Shown here piece by piece: positions 35,433-45,634 of a stretch of DNA of 64,000 nt. The stretch is from positions 124,001-188,000 of the forward strand of contig NZ_ATYW01000010.1 in the NCBI RefSeq assembly GCF_000427885.1, given 5' to 3'. Below the pieces are notes generated by a model that was given only the letters and a program-made list of their open reading frames with translations, made no database searches and was not told the origin of the DNA. Every line of letters starts with the position of its first letter. Position 1 is the first letter of the stretch. The position numbers were made by a program, and so were the translations under genes. This DNA is from Glycomyces tenuis DSM 44171 (GTDB lineage Bacteria; Actinomycetota; Actinomycetes; Mycobacteriales; Micromonosporaceae).

Positions 35433-36415
35433 ATAAGGAACGAGTCGACCGCCAGCGCCAGGAACAGCAGCGTGAGGTAGCTGGTCGACCAGTGGAACAG
35501 CCGCATCGGCTTGGGGTCCTCGCCGCGGTTGACGCGGCCGAGCAGCTTGTGGGCCTCCAGGACGAACAGCCCGCCGGTGATGACGGCGACCGTCAGATAC
35601 AGCCAGGTCGAGCCCAGCCAGAACGGCACCACCGAGACGGCGAGGGTCAGCCAGCCGTAGACGACCGACTCGATCGCGACGCGCCTGGCGGGGGCGACGG
35701 CCGGGAGCATCGGGATGCCCGCGGCGGCGTAGTCGTCCTTGAACTTCATGGCCAGGGCGTAGAAGTGCGGCGGCTGCCACAGGAACACGATCGCGAACAG
35801 CACCCACGCCATCCACGACATGTGCCCGGTGACGGCGGCCCAGCCGATGAGGACCGGCGCGGCGCCGCAGGCGCCGCCCCACACCGTGTTGTACGGAGTG
35901 GTGCGCTTGAGCCAGATCGTGTAGACGACGTCGTAGTAGACGATCGCGCCGAAGGTGAGCGCGGCGGCGAGCGGCCCGACCACGGCCCACATGCCGGCGA
36001 CGGCGACGGCGCCGATGACGAGCCCGAAGATCAGGGCGTTCTTCGGCGGGATCTGCTGCTTGGCCAGCGGGCGCCGCGAGGTGCGGCGCATGAGCTGGTC
36101 GATGTCGCGGTCGATGTAGCAGTTGATGGCGTTGGCCGAGCCGGCGGCCAGGGCGCCGCCGAGGATGGTGGCGACGACGGCCGCCAGCGAGGGCAGGCCC
36201 TGGTATTCCATGCGGGCGGCGACGAGCATCGCGGGGACGGTGGTGATGAGGAGGAGTTCGACGATGCGCGGCTTGGTCAGCGACACGTAGCCGGCGACGC
36301 GGGCTTTGAGACTCGGGCGCTCGCCGTCCTCGGGGCCGTCGGCGGGCAGGTGGATGCTGGGTCGGGCGGCGGGCTTGGGGGCAGCGGCGGCGGCTCCGGT
36401 CGGGTGCTCGTTCAT
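35429..36415 (-). CDS. ctaB: Protohaem IX farnesyltransferase (haem O synthase)
   Basis: UbiA-family membrane prenyltransferase that farnesylates haem B to haem O, the substrate of CtaA. The 328 residues contain the first Asp-rich motif [23 protein letters not shown] and the second-half [17 protein letters not shown] block, with about nine membrane helices. The first 50 residues are a polar extension ([18 protein letters not shown]). The protein ends DSFLI at a TGA that lies inside the right end of the TnpB element. A slightly different original tail is therefore likely, but the catalytic core is complete. Confidence 0.93.
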   Translation of the reverse strand: MNEHPTGAAAAAPKPAARPSIHLPADGPEDGERPSLKARVAGYVSLTKPRIVELLLITTVPAMLVAARMEYQGLPSLAAVVATILGGALAAGSANAINCYIDRDIDQLMRRTSRRPLAKQQIPPKNALIFGLVIGAVAVAGMWAVVGPLAAALTFGAIVYYDVVYTIWLKRTTPYNTVWGGACGAAPVLIGWAAVTGHMSWMAWVLFAIVFLWQPPHFYALAMKFKDDYAAAGIPMLPAVAPARRVAIESVVYGWLTLAVSVVPFWLGSTWLYLTVAVITGGLFVLEAHKLLGRVNRGEDPKPMRLFHWSTSYLTLLFLALAVDSFLI

Positions 36416-36628
36416 CAGGGCTCACCATACGGGCCGCGAGGCTGTGACCGGGCCCCGGGGCGAGGGTCCCTACCTGCGCTTACAACGTGGGAGACTGGCT
36501 CGTGGGCGGGTTCACAAGAGTTCGAATTTCGCCCTCCGAGAGACTGCGCATAAAGTTCAGCCTGGATAGGTAGGGTCGAAAGGCAGATGTCTACGGCCCG
36601 AATACGACGAGTACCAAGGAGTATCGCA

Positions 36629-38704
36629 GTGGCACAGTTCGAGTGGACCGAACTCGACCAGAAAGCGGTTGACACGGCGCGGCTGCTGGCCGCCGACGCG
36701 GTCGAGAAGGCCGGCAACGGCCACCCTGGGACGGCCATGAGCCTCGCTCCCGTGGCCCACACCTTGTTCCAGAAGGTCATGCGGCACGACCCGAGCGAGC
36801 CGACCTGGGAAGGCCGCGACCGCTTCGTGCTGTCCTGCGGGCACTCCAGCCTGACCCTGTACGTCCAGCTCTACCTGTCCGGCTACGGCCTGGAGCTGGA
36901 GGACCTCAAGAGCCTGCGCCAGTGGGGTTCGCTCACCCCCGGCCACCCCGAGTACGGGCACACCGCGGGCGTTGAGACCACCACCGGCCCGCTCGGCCAG
37001 GGCCTGGCCACGGCGGTCGGCATGGCGATGGCGGCGCGGCGCGAGCGGGGCCTGTTCGACCCGACGGCCGAGGAGGGGCAGAGCCCGTTCGACCACCACG
37101 TGTACGTGCTGGCCTCCGACGGCGACATCGAGGAGGGCGTGACCCACGAGGCCTCCGCCGTCGCCGGGACCCAGCAGCTGGGCAACCTGGTCCTGATCTA
37201 CGACTCCAACGAGATCTCCATCGAAGACGACACGAACATCGCCCTCTCCGAGGACGTCGCCGCCCGCTACGAGGCCTACGGCTGGCACGTGCAGACCGTC
37301 GACTGGCGGGCCGCGGCCCAGTACCGGGAGGACCCGAAGGCCCTGTTCGAGGCCCTCGAGGCCGCGAAGGCCGAGACCGGCAAGCCGAGCCTGATCGTCC
37401 TCAAGACCATCATCGGCTGGCCCGCCCCGGGCAAGCAGAACACCGGCGGCATCCACGGTTCCAAGCTCGGCGCCGAGGAGTTGGCCGCCACCAAGGAGGT
37501 CCTGGGCTTCGACCCGGCCGAGTCCTTCGCCGTGGCCGACGAGGTCATCGAGCACACCCGCGGCGCCGTCGAGCGCGGCCGGAAGGCCCGGGCGGCCTGG
37601 CAGACCGGCTTCGACGAGTGGGCCTCGGCCAACCCGTCGAACAAGGCGCTGCACGACCGCCTGTGGGCCGGCGAGTTCCCCGAGGGATTCGAGGCCGCGT
37701 TCCCCGAGTTCGAGGCCTCCGAGAAGGGCGTCGCCACCCGCGCCGCCTCCGGCAAGGTGCTCGAGGCGCTCGCGCCGGTCCTGCCCGAGCTGTGGGGCGG
37801 TTCGGCCGACCTGGCTGGCTCGAACAACACCACGATGACCGGCGAGCCCTCGTTCCTTCCCGAGGAGCGCCAGAGCAAGAAGTTCCCCGGCAACCCGTAC
37901 GGCCGCACCCTCCACTTCGGTATCCGCGAGCACGCGATGGGCGCGATCCTCAACGGCATCAAGCTGCACGGCCCCACTCGCCCCTACGGCGGCACGTTCC
38001 TGGTGTTCTCCGACTACATGCGTCCGGCGGTGCGCCTGGCGGCCTTGATGAAGACGCCCGTGCTGTTCGTGTGGACGCACGACTCCATCGGCCTGGGCGA
38101 GGACGGCCCGACGCACCAGCCGGTCGAGCACCTCGCGGCGCTGCGCGCCATCCCGGGCCTGGACGTCGTCCGCCCCGGCGACGCGAACGAGACCGCCGTG
38201 GTCTGGCGGACCGTCCTGGGCAACACCGACCGCCCGGCGACGCTGGCGCTCACCCGCCAGGCCGTCCCGACCTTCGACCGCTCGAAGTACGGCTCCGCCG
38301 AGGGCGCCGCGAAGGGCGGCTACGTCCTGGCCGACACCGAGGGCACCCCGGACGTGATCCTCATCGGCACCGGCTCCGAGGTGCAGTTGGCCGTCGAGGC
38401 CGCCGAGACCCTCGCCGTCGAGGGCGTGAAGGCCCGCGTGGTCTCCATGCCGTGCCGCGAGTGGTTCGACGAGCAGGAGGAGTCCTACCGCGAGTCGGTG
38501 CTGCCGGCGGCCGTCAGGGCGCGCGTCTCGGTCGAGGCCGGGATCGCCATGCCGTGGCGCGATCTGGTGGGTGACGCAGGAGTCAGCGTCTCCTTGGAAC
38601 ACTTCGGGGCCTCCGCGCCGTTCGAGAGACTGTACGAGGAGTTCGGGATCACCGCCGAGGCCGTCGCCGACGCGGCCCGCTCGTCGATCAAGAAGGCACA
38701 GTAA
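36629..38704 (+). CDS. tkt: Transketolase
   Basis: Thiamine-diphosphate enzyme of the pentose phosphate pathway, 691 residues. The GTG at 36629 ([20 protein letters not shown]) has AAGGAG seven bases upstream; an ATG 14 codons earlier lacks family support. Motifs are [13 protein letters not shown], the [14 protein letters not shown] turn, the ThDP/Mg site [15 protein letters not shown]...[11 protein letters not shown], and [11 protein letters not shown]. It is the first gene of the pentose-phosphate operon; the 213-bp gap before it is shared with divergent ctaB. Confidence 0.96.
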   Translation: MAQFEWTELDQKAVDTARLLAADAVEKAGNGHPGTAMSLAPVAHTLFQKVMRHDPSEPTWEGRDRFVLSCGHSSLTLYVQLYLSGYGLELEDLKSLRQWGSLTPGHPEYGHTAGVETTTGPLGQGLATAVGMAMAARRERGLFDPTAEEGQSPFDHHVYVLASDGDIEEGVTHEASAVAGTQQLGNLVLIYDSNEISIEDDTNIALSEDVAARYEAYGWHVQTVDWRAAAQYREDPKALFEALEAAKAETGKPSLIVLKTIIGWPAPGKQNTGGIHGSKLGAEELAATKEVLGFDPAESFAVADEVIEHTRGAVERGRKARAAWQTGFDEWASANPSNKALHDRLWAGEFPEGFEAAFPEFEASEKGVATRAASGKVLEALAPVLPELWGGSADLAGSNNTTMTGEPSFLPEERQSKKFPGNPYGRTLHFGIREHAMGAILNGIKLHGPTRPYGGTFLVFSDYMRPAVRLAALMKTPVLFVWTHDSIGLGEDGPTHQPVEHLAALRAIPGLDVVRPGDANETAVVWRTVLGNTDRPATLALTRQAVPTFDRSKYGSAEGAAKGGYVLADTEGTPDVILIGTGSEVQLAVEAAETLAVEGVKARVVSMPCREWFDEQEESYRESVLPAAVRARVSVEAGIAMPWRDLVGDAGVSVSLEHFGASAPFERLYEEFGITAEAVADAARSSIKKAQ

Positions 38705-38753
38705 GACAGCAGATAAGGCCACAGAGGACTATCCAGAGCAGCTGGAGGAACCA

Positions 38754-39884
38754 GTGAGCACCAATCAGAACCTCGCCGCCCTGTCCGACGCCGGAATCTC
38801 GGTATGGCTCGACGACATATCGCGCCAGCGGCTCGCCGGGGGCAACCTCGCCGAGCTGATCGAGTCCCGCAGCCTGGCGGGGGTGACCTCGAACCCGACG
38901 ATCTTCGCCAAGGCCGTCTCCAAGGGCGGCGGCTACGACGAGCAGATCGCCGACCTCGCCCGCCGCAAGGTGAGCGTCGAAGAGGCGGTCCGCTCGATCA
39001 CCACGTACGACATCCGCTGGGCCTGCGACGTGCTGCGCGGGGTCTACGACGCCCACGGCGGCGTCGACGGCCGCGTCTCGCTCGAGGTCGACCCGCGCCT
39101 GGCCCACGACACGGCGACCACGATCGCCGAGGCCAAGGCGCTGTGGTGGGCCGTCGACCGGCCGAACCTGATGATCAAGATCCCCGCGACCGAGGCGGGG
39201 CTGCCGGCGATCACGGCCGCCATCGCGGCCGGGATCAGCGTCAACGTCACGCTGATCTTCTCACTGGACCGCTACCGGGAGGTCATGGACGCGTTCCTGG
39301 CCGGCCTCGAAGGGGCCAGGGAGGCCGGGATCGACCTGAGCACCATCCAGTCCGTGGCGTCGTTCTTCGTCTCCCGTGTGGACACCGAGATCGACAAGCG
39401 CCTCGACTCGATCGGCACCGACGAGGCGAAGTCCCTCAAGGGCAAGGCCGCGATCGCGAACGCGCGCTTGGCGTACCAGGCCTACGAAGAGGTCTTCTCC
39501 GGTCCGCGCTGGGTCGGGCTCGCCTCCTTCGGCGCCCACCCGCAGCGTCCGCTGTGGGCCTCGACGTCGGTCAAGGACCCCGACTACCGGGACGTCATGT
39601 ACGTCGAGGAGCTCATCGCACCCAACTGCGTCAACACGATGCCCGAGCAGACCATGGAGGACTTCGCCGACCACGGGCGGGTCGAGGCCGACACGGTCCG
39701 GCCCGGCTACGGCGAGGCCGCCGAGCTGTTCGAGCACCTGGCGCGCATCGGCGTCGACTACGACGACGTCGTCAAGGTGCTCGAGGACGAGGGCGTCGAG
39801 AAGTTCGCCGTCAGCTGGAACGAGCTGCTGGCCGAAGTGGAGTCCAAGCTCGCCGCGCACGCGGAAGACGAGAACCGAGGATAG
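38754..39884 (+). CDS. tal: Transaldolase
   Basis: Exchanges three-carbon units between sedoheptulose-7-phosphate and glyceraldehyde-3-phosphate. The GTG at 38754 ([27 protein letters not shown]) has GGAGG five bases upstream and gives 376 residues, the long actinobacterial type. The Schiff-base lysine lies in [15 protein letters not shown]. The family-specific [15 protein letters not shown] and [16 protein letters not shown] blocks are present. It lies 49 bp after tkt. Confidence 0.95.
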   Translation: MSTNQNLAALSDAGISVWLDDISRQRLAGGNLAELIESRSLAGVTSNPTIFAKAVSKGGGYDEQIADLARRKVSVEEAVRSITTYDIRWACDVLRGVYDAHGGVDGRVSLEVDPRLAHDTATTIAEAKALWWAVDRPNLMIKIPATEAGLPAITAAIAAGISVNVTLIFSLDRYREVMDAFLAGLEGAREAGIDLSTIQSVASFFVSRVDTEIDKRLDSIGTDEAKSLKGKAAIANARLAYQAYEEVFSGPRWVGLASFGAHPQRPLWASTSVKDPDYRDVMYVEELIAPNCVNTMPEQTMEDFADHGRVEADTVRPGYGEAAELFEHLARIGVDYDDVVKVLEDEGVEKFAVSWNELLAEVESKLAAHAEDENRG

Positions 39885-39888
39885 GCGA

Positions 39889-41496
39889 ATGATGGGGAAG
39901 ATGGAAGCCGCGGGAGGCCTGGCGGTCACGACCGGCGTGGACGTGAACGCCGTGGTCGAGCGCCTGAAGGGCGAGGGGATCCCGGCGAGGCTCGCGGCCA
40001 AGGACGCGACGCTCTGGGGCCCCGACGCCGAGGCCGAGGCCTCGATCCGACTGGGCTGGATCGACACCTTCGAGAAGTCCAAGGAGCTCGTCGATCCGCT
40101 CGCGAAGCTCCGTGCCGAGTTCGGCGAACAGGGGATCGACCACGTCGCGCTGTGCGGCATGGGCGGCTCCTCCCTGGCCCCCGAGGTCATCTCGCGAACC
40201 TTGGACCTGGGGATCAGCATCCTCGACACCACCGACCCCGGCCAGATCCTGGCCGAGATCGGCGAGGAGTCGCTGCGGCGCACCGCCGTGGTCGTCTCCT
40301 CCAAGTCCGGCTCGACGGTCGAGACCGACTCCCAGCGGCGCGCCTTCGAGGCCGCGTTCAGGGGCGTCGGCATCGAGGACTTCGCGAAGCGGTTCGTGTT
40401 CGTCACCGACCCCGGCTCGCAGCTCGAGGCCCTCGCCACCGAGACCGGTGCGCACCTGTTCCTGGCCGACGCGAACGTCGGGGGGCGCTATTCGGCGCTG
40501 ACCGCGTTCGGGCTCGTGCCGACCGCGCTGGCCGGTGCGAACATCGCCGAACTCATCGAGCAGGCCGAGGCCTTCGCCGCGTCCATCGCCAGTGAGGACG
40601 AGAACCCGGCGGTGGTGCTCGGGGCGGTCATCGCCGCGAAGCCGACGATCACGATCGCCGACGACGGCACCGGGATCGTCGGCCTCGGCGACTGGGCCGA
40701 GCAGCTCGTCGCCGAATCCCTCGGCAAGGACGGCAAGGGCACGCTCCCGGTCGTCCTCGAGGGCCCCGGCGCGGCGGGCGCCCGCGGCTCCGACCGGACC
40801 TACGCCACCGTCGGCGGCTCCTCGACCGGGCTGCCGAACTCCGGGTCGCAGCTGGCGATGCCGGACACGGTGGTCAACGGGCCGCTCGGCGCGCAGTTCC
40901 TGTGCTGGGAGCTCGCCACGGCCTACGCGGGGCACCTGATCGGGATCGACCCGTTCAACCAGCCGAACGTGACCGAGTCCAAGGAGAACACCAACCGAAT
41001 CCTCGACGAGGGCCTGTCCGAGGAGCGCCCGCACGCCGTGGACGGCGCGATCGAGATCTACGGCAGCCATGCCGAGACCGTCGGCGGGGCGATCGGCGAG
41101 CTCCTCGTCGACGCGGACTCGGACGGGGCCTACATCGCCGTCATGGCCTACCTCGACCGGCTCGACGACGCGCCGCTCGCGCAGCTGCGCGCCGAACTCG
41201 CCGAGCGCACCGGCGCGCCGGTCACCTGGGGCTGGGGCCCGCGGTTCCTGCACTCCACCGGCCAGTTCCACAAGGGCGGCCGCCAGACCGGCGTCTTCCT
41301 CCAGATCACCGGCGCGGTGGGAGAAGACGTGGAGATCCCGGGCCGGGACTACACCTTCGGCGGGCTCCAGGCCGCGCAGGCCGCCGGGGACCGCCAGGCG
41401 CTCGAGTCCCGGGACCGGCCGCTGGTGCGCCTGCACCTGACCGACCGCAAACGGGGCGTCAACCAGCTGCTCCACGCGGTGAGGGGGTTGAGCTAG
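39889..41496 (+). CDS. pgi: Glucose-6-phosphate isomerase
   Basis: Interconverts glucose-6- and fructose-6-phosphate. The ATG at 39889, four bases after the tal stop, gives 535 residues (MMGKMEAAGGLAVTTGVDVN); GAGG precedes it by nine bases. The phosphate-binding SSKSGSTVET segment and the GGSSLAPEVI loop identify SIS-type Pgi. The C-terminal GQFHKGGRQTGVFLQI block is the type fused to transaldolase in some actinobacteria and cyanobacteria, which fits its position directly after tal. A longer frame to the left is tal read in another frame. Confidence 0.93.
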   Translation: MMGKMEAAGGLAVTTGVDVNAVVERLKGEGIPARLAAKDATLWGPDAEAEASIRLGWIDTFEKSKELVDPLAKLRAEFGEQGIDHVALCGMGGSSLAPEVISRTLDLGISILDTTDPGQILAEIGEESLRRTAVVVSSKSGSTVETDSQRRAFEAAFRGVGIEDFAKRFVFVTDPGSQLEALATETGAHLFLADANVGGRYSALTAFGLVPTALAGANIAELIEQAEAFAASIASEDENPAVVLGAVIAAKPTITIADDGTGIVGLGDWAEQLVAESLGKDGKGTLPVVLEGPGAAGARGSDRTYATVGGSSTGLPNSGSQLAMPDTVVNGPLGAQFLCWELATAYAGHLIGIDPFNQPNVTESKENTNRILDEGLSEERPHAVDGAIEIYGSHAETVGGAIGELLVDADSDGAYIAVMAYLDRLDDAPLAQLRAELAERTGAPVTWGWGPRFLHSTGQFHKGGRQTGVFLQITGAVGEDVEIPGRDYTFGGLQAAQAAGDRQALESRDRPLVRLHLTDRKRGVNQLLHAVRGLS

Positions 41497-41498
41497 CG

Positions 41499-43043
41499 AT
41501 GAGCGACGAAACCGCCGCTCTGATGGCGAACCCTCTGCGGGACCCGGTGGACCGGCGCCTGCCGCGGATCCCCGAGCCGTGCGCGCTGGTCATCTTCGGC
41601 GTCACCGGCGACCTGGCGCGGAAGAAGCTCATCCCGGCGATCTACGACCTGGCGAACCGGGGGCTGCTCCCGGCCTCGTTCGTGATCGTCGGCTTCGCCC
41701 GCCGCGACTGGACGCACGGCACCTTCGAGGAGATGTCGCGCGAGGCCGCGAAGTCGCACGCGCGCACGCCCTGGCGCGAGGACGTGTGGGACCGGCTGAG
41801 CGGCAACTTCAAGTTCGTGCCCGGCGCGTTCGACGACGACGACGCCTTCGACAAGCTCGACGCGACGGTCGACGAGCTGCGCGAGACGCACGGCATCCCC
41901 GGCAACGCCGCGTTCTACTTCTCGATCCCGCCGCAGGCGTTCCCGACGGTGCTCAAGCAGCTCAAGCGCACCGGCATGTCCGACAACCGCCAGGACGGCG
42001 GCGGCTGGCGCCGCGTCGTGGTCGAGAAGCCGTTCGGCTCGGACCGGGACTCCGCCCGCGAGCTCAACGGCCTGGTCGACCGGGTCTTCACCGCCCCGGA
42101 CGTGTTCCGCATCGACCACTACCTCGGCAAGGAGACCGTCCAGAACATCTTCGCGCTGCGCTTCGCCAATGCGATGTTCGAGCCGATCTGGAACTCCAAC
42201 TACGTCGACCACGTGCAGATCACCATGGCCGAGGACGTCGGCATCGGCACTCGGGCGGGGTTCTACGACGCCAACGGCGCCGCCCGCGACGTCCTCCAGA
42301 ACCACGTGCTCCAGCTGCTGGCCCTGACCGCCATGGAGCAGCCCGTCGGCTTCGACGCCGAGGAGATCCGCATCGAGAAGCTCAAGGTCCTGCGCGCCAT
42401 CAAGCTCGGCGACGACCTGGAGGCCACCGCCATCCGCGGCCAGTACACCGACGGGTGGGTCCAGGGGCGGCCGGTCGAGGGCTACCACTCCGAGGAGAAC
42501 ATCCCGGCCGACTCCACGACCGAGACGTACGCGGCCGTGCAGATCGGGATCCAGAACCGCCGGTGGAGCGGCGTCCCGTTCTACCTGCGCACCGGCAAGC
42601 GGCTCCCCAAGCGGGTCACCGAGATCGCGGTGGTCTTCAAGGAGGCCCCGCACATGCCGTTCGCCGACTACGACACGCAGATCCTCGGCAACAACCAGCT
42701 GGTCATCCGCGTCCAGCCCGACGAGGGCGTCACGGTCAAGTTCGGGTCCAAGGTGCCGGGCACCGGCATGGAGCTGCGCGACATCACCATGGGATTCGGC
42801 TACGGCGAGACCTTCACCGAGTCCAGCCCGGAGGCGTACGAGCGGCTCATCCTGGACGTCCTGCTCGGCGACAAGACCCTGTTCCCCGACGCGAACGAGG
42901 TGGACGCCTCGTGGGCCGTCATCGATCCGCTCGAGGAGTTCTGGGCCGGCACCAAACCGGAGGCCTACGAGTCCGGGACGTGGGGCCCGGGCGGCTCCGA
43001 CCTCATGCTGCAGGCGTCCGGTCGGCGCTGGCGGCGGGCATAG
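41499..43043 (+). CDS. zwf: Glucose-6-phosphate 1-dehydrogenase
   Basis: First enzyme of the oxidative pentose phosphate branch, making NADPH. The ATG two bases after the pgi stop gives 514 residues. Visible motifs are the NADP-binding GVTGDLARKKLIPAIYDL and the catalytic RIDHYLGKETVQNI site. The VVEKPFGSDRDSA loop and the structural-NADP region YLRTGKRLPKR follow. It is cotranscribed with its assembly factor opcA. Confidence 0.96.
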   Translation: MSDETAALMANPLRDPVDRRLPRIPEPCALVIFGVTGDLARKKLIPAIYDLANRGLLPASFVIVGFARRDWTHGTFEEMSREAAKSHARTPWREDVWDRLSGNFKFVPGAFDDDDAFDKLDATVDELRETHGIPGNAAFYFSIPPQAFPTVLKQLKRTGMSDNRQDGGGWRRVVVEKPFGSDRDSARELNGLVDRVFTAPDVFRIDHYLGKETVQNIFALRFANAMFEPIWNSNYVDHVQITMAEDVGIGTRAGFYDANGAARDVLQNHVLQLLALTAMEQPVGFDAEEIRIEKLKVLRAIKLGDDLEATAIRGQYTDGWVQGRPVEGYHSEENIPADSTTETYAAVQIGIQNRRWSGVPFYLRTGKRLPKRVTEIAVVFKEAPHMPFADYDTQILGNNQLVIRVQPDEGVTVKFGSKVPGTGMELRDITMGFGYGETFTESSPEAYERLILDVLLGDKTLFPDANEVDASWAVIDPLEEFWAGTKPEAYESGTWGPGGSDLMLQASGRRWRRA

Positions 43044-43097
43044 GAAGGCATCGCACATGTCCGCGATCGAAGTCCCCGCCTCGGGAGGAGCCCGGCA

Positions 43098-44039
43098 ATG
43101 CATTTGAAGGACACCACGACCGGCGAGATCATGAAGGCGCTCGCCGGGCTGCTGCACGACGTCGGCGGCACCTCGAGTCTCGCGCTCAACCTCGTGGCTC
43201 TGACCACTGAGGACGAACGCGAGCAGGTCGAGCAGGCCGCCTCGGAGGCGGCCCAGGAGCACCCGTACCGGCTGATCCTGGTCATCCCGCGCGACACCGA
43301 CGCGGCCGAGCCGCGCATCGACGCCGAGGTCACCCTCGGGGAGCGCCTGGGCGCCGCCGAGGCGATCATCCTGCGCCTCGACGGGCCGGCCAAGGAGCAC
43401 CTGACGTCGATCGTGCTGCCGATGCTGGCGCCGGACGTGCCGGTGGTGACCTGGTGGCTGCTCGACCCGGTGCGCTACGGCCTGGAGCAGGAGCTGCGCA
43501 CCTTCGCCGACCGCCGCATCACCTACTCGGCCCGGGCCACCGACCCGGTCGAGTCGCTGTACCGCCGCTCCCGGACCTACGTCGCCGGCGACACCGACAT
43601 CTGCTGGACCCGGATCACGCTGTGGCGCTCGCTCATCGCCAGCGCCTTCGACGGCGTCTCGGCCGAGGTGCAGGGCATCGACATCAAGGCCGACCGCGAG
43701 GACCCGTCGGCGCGGCTGATGGCCGCGTGGCTCCACAACCGGCTCGGGGTCGCGCCGAAGGTCGTCGACACGGACGTCGAGCGCAACTCCGAGCACCTGC
43801 CTGCGATCGCGTCGGTGGCGTTCACGATGGCGAACGGCGAGACGATGGAGGTCGAGCGCAAGGCCGACGGCGAGACCGTGCTGCGCCAGGCGGGGATGCC
43901 GAAGCGCCGCCAGCTGCTCCAGGGGCGCACGCTCGGCCAGCTGCTGGCCGAGGAGCTGCGGCACATCGACCCCGACACGGCCTACAGGCGCGTGCTGGAC
44001 ACGTTCCGGGCGAACCACGAGCCCGAGGCCGAGTCGTGA
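43098..44039 (+). CDS. opcA: Glucose-6-phosphate dehydrogenase assembly protein OpcA
   Basis: A 313-residue allosteric and assembly partner of Zwf in cyanobacteria and actinobacteria. It starts MHLKDTTTGEIMKAL with GGGAGGAG about eight bases upstream and is full length. Recognisable blocks are PYRLILVIPRD, the VPVVTWWLLDPVRYGLEQELR region and DICWTRITLWRSLIASAFD. It lies 54 bp after zwf and overlaps pgl by four bases. Confidence 0.94.
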   Translation: MHLKDTTTGEIMKALAGLLHDVGGTSSLALNLVALTTEDEREQVEQAASEAAQEHPYRLILVIPRDTDAAEPRIDAEVTLGERLGAAEAIILRLDGPAKEHLTSIVLPMLAPDVPVVTWWLLDPVRYGLEQELRTFADRRITYSARATDPVESLYRRSRTYVAGDTDICWTRITLWRSLIASAFDGVSAEVQGIDIKADREDPSARLMAAWLHNRLGVAPKVVDTDVERNSEHLPAIASVAFTMANGETMEVERKADGETVLRQAGMPKRRQLLQGRTLGQLLAEELRHIDPDTAYRRVLDTFRANHEPEAES

Positions 44040-44812
44040 GCAGCGGCGCGGTGATCGTCCACGAGGACGCCGAAGTGCTCGCCGAGGCGGTGGCCTCGCG
44101 ACTGGTCAACCGGCTGGCCGACGCGCAGGCGCGGCGCGGCGAGGCGTCGATCGTGCTGACCGGCGGGCGGATCGCCGCGAAGGTGTACGGGTACGTGCTG
44201 ACCTCCCGCATCCGGGGCGTCGTCGACTGGTCGAAGGTCGACTTCTGGTGGGGCGACGAGCGGTTCCTGCCCTCGGGCGACGCCGAGCGCAACGAGACGC
44301 AGGCGAGGGACGCGTTCCTCGACGCGCTGCCGGTGGACCCCGAGCGGGTCCACCCGATGCCCGCCGCCGACGTCGTCGACACGCCCGAGGAGGCCGCGGA
44401 GGTCTACAGCGCCGAACTCGAGAGCGTCGCGGCCTCGTCACGGCTCGCCGGCAAGGCGCCCGACCGGATCGAGGGCGTGCCGCCGTTCGACCTGGTGCTG
44501 CTCGGCATCGGCGAGGACGGGCACGTGGCCTCGCTGTTCCCCGGGCACCCGGCGCTGGAGGCGAGCGGCGCCCCGGCGGTGGGGGTGCGGGGCGCGCCCA
44601 AGCCACCGCCCGAGCGCGTGACGTTGACGATGCCGACGATCAACGGCGCCGCCGCGGCGTGGATCATCGCCTCCGGTTCGGGCAAGGCCGAAGCGGTGGA
44701 CGAGGCGCTGACGAAGGCGGAGCTGCCCGCCGGGCTGGTGCGGGCGCAGGGCCACACGCGCTGGCTGGTCGACGCCGACGCCGCGGCGAACCTGAAGCAC
44801 CTGGCGTTCTAG
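44036..44812 (+). CDS. pgl: 6-phosphogluconolactonase
   Basis: Hydrolyses 6-phosphogluconolactone, the product of Zwf. The GTG overlapping the opcA stop (GTGA) gives 258 residues starting MSSGAVIVHEDAEVLAEAVA. DevB/NagB-family motifs are VLTGGRIAAKVY, FWWGDERFLPSGDAERNETQA and LLGIGEDGHVASLFPGHPAL. It is the last gene of the tkt-tal-pgi-zwf-opcA-pgl operon, closed by the hairpin just after it. Confidence 0.95.
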   Translation: MSSGAVIVHEDAEVLAEAVASRLVNRLADAQARRGEASIVLTGGRIAAKVYGYVLTSRIRGVVDWSKVDFWWGDERFLPSGDAERNETQARDAFLDALPVDPERVHPMPAADVVDTPEEAAEVYSAELESVAASSRLAGKAPDRIEGVPPFDLVLLGIGEDGHVASLFPGHPALEASGAPAVGVRGAPKPPPERVTLTMPTINGAAAAWIIASGSGKAEAVDEALTKAELPAGLVRAQGHTRWLVDADAAANLKHLAF

Positions 44813-44822
44813 CGGAACGACG

Positions 44823-44859
44823 GAGGGGCCGGGCGATCGCGATGATCGCCCGGCCCCTC
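44823..44859 (+). terminator. Terminator of the pentose-phosphate operon
   Basis: GAGGGGCCGGGCGATC pairs perfectly with GATCGCCCGGCCCCTC (16 bp) around a five-base loop, followed by a pyrimidine-rich TTCTCGTCTCC. It begins 10 bp after the pgl stop. The following 200 bp up to the rbpA stop contain nothing else I can recognise. Confidence 0.8.
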
Positions 44860-45059
44860 TTCTCGTCTCCTTCAAGGAAAGCCGACGCTCTCGCGGCGCC
44901 TCCCACCGGTGCGCCGCCGTTCGGTTGCCTTCTTGGGCTTCTCCCACCTGGAAGCCGTCCATGGGGTGGTGGCCCCCGCCCGTGTGCGGGCCGTCGGCCA
45001 CCGCTTCGCCGCCTTGCCCAACCAGCATCGGCGGCGGTTCCTTCATATCAGTCGGGGAA

Positions 45060-45410
45060 TCAGAGAAATCGTTCGCCGCGGCTGGCGGCGCGTGCGGCGA
45101 GCGCTTCGGCGAGAAGGTCCTCGGCCTCCTCCTCGGTGCGGCGCTCGCGGACGTACGTGAGGTGTGTCTTGTACGGCTTGACGGTGCGGCGTTCCGGCGG
45201 ATTGGCCTGATCGCGGCTGGCCGGCCAGCCGCAGCAGGTGCAATCCCATTCGCTCGGGACATCGACGTAGAGCGCGAAGAACCGGACGGTCTCGTGTCCG
45301 TTGGCGCACCAGTAACTCACGTTCTGCCGGGGTACCGGTTCGCCGCGTTCCGAGTGGAGTCCCGGTGTCGCGCCGATTCGGGTGCCACGGATGGCGTGTC
45401 CGTTGGACAT
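45060..45410 (-). CDS. rbpA: RNA polymerase-binding protein RbpA
   Basis: Essential actinobacterial transcription factor that binds sigma-A/HrdB-type factors and RNA polymerase and stabilises the open complex. The 116 residues contain the basic linker, the core zinc-ribbon-like fold (C35, H39, C57, C60 in YWCANGH and DCTCCG) and the acidic C-terminal sigma-interaction helix (ERRTEEEAEDLLAEAL). The spacer DQANPPERRTVKPYKTHL is typical. It is monocistronic with its own promoter upstream. Confidence 0.95.
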   Translation of the reverse strand: MSNGHAIRGTRIGATPGLHSERGEPVPRQNVSYWCANGHETVRFFALYVDVPSEWDCTCCGWPASRDQANPPERRTVKPYKTHLTYVRERRTEEEAEDLLAEALAARAASRGERFL

Positions 45411-45502
45411 ATGTGTGATCGCTCCTCACAGATGGGGGATCTTCTGTGGATAGCGGCCATGCGAAGGCACGGCTCCGCGAACGTCACCGTGAGTCACTGG
45501 CC

Positions 45503-45558
45503 GGAGCGGCAGGGGAACCGCTCCAGCAAATTCTATGACGCACAGCACATATTGTAAA
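45503..45558 (-). promoter_or_regulatory. rbpA promoter with hairpin at the transcript start
   Basis: On the minus strand TTTACA (45553-45558) and TAGAAT (45530-45535) are separated by exactly 17 bp, a good sigma-A type promoter in this GC-rich context. Transcription would start near 45523, inside the hairpin GGAGCGG / CCGCTCC (45503-45524). The leader of roughly 110 bases would carry a 5' stem. I saw no convincing SigR-type GGAAT/GTT pair, although SigR control of rbpA is known in Streptomyces. Confidence 0.6.
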
Positions 45559-45634
45559 GCCATCGGTGACGTGCACCGGAGAAATGCCCTATCGGATTCG
45601 ATCACCCGGAATACACCGAATTCGGCAATGCGAT

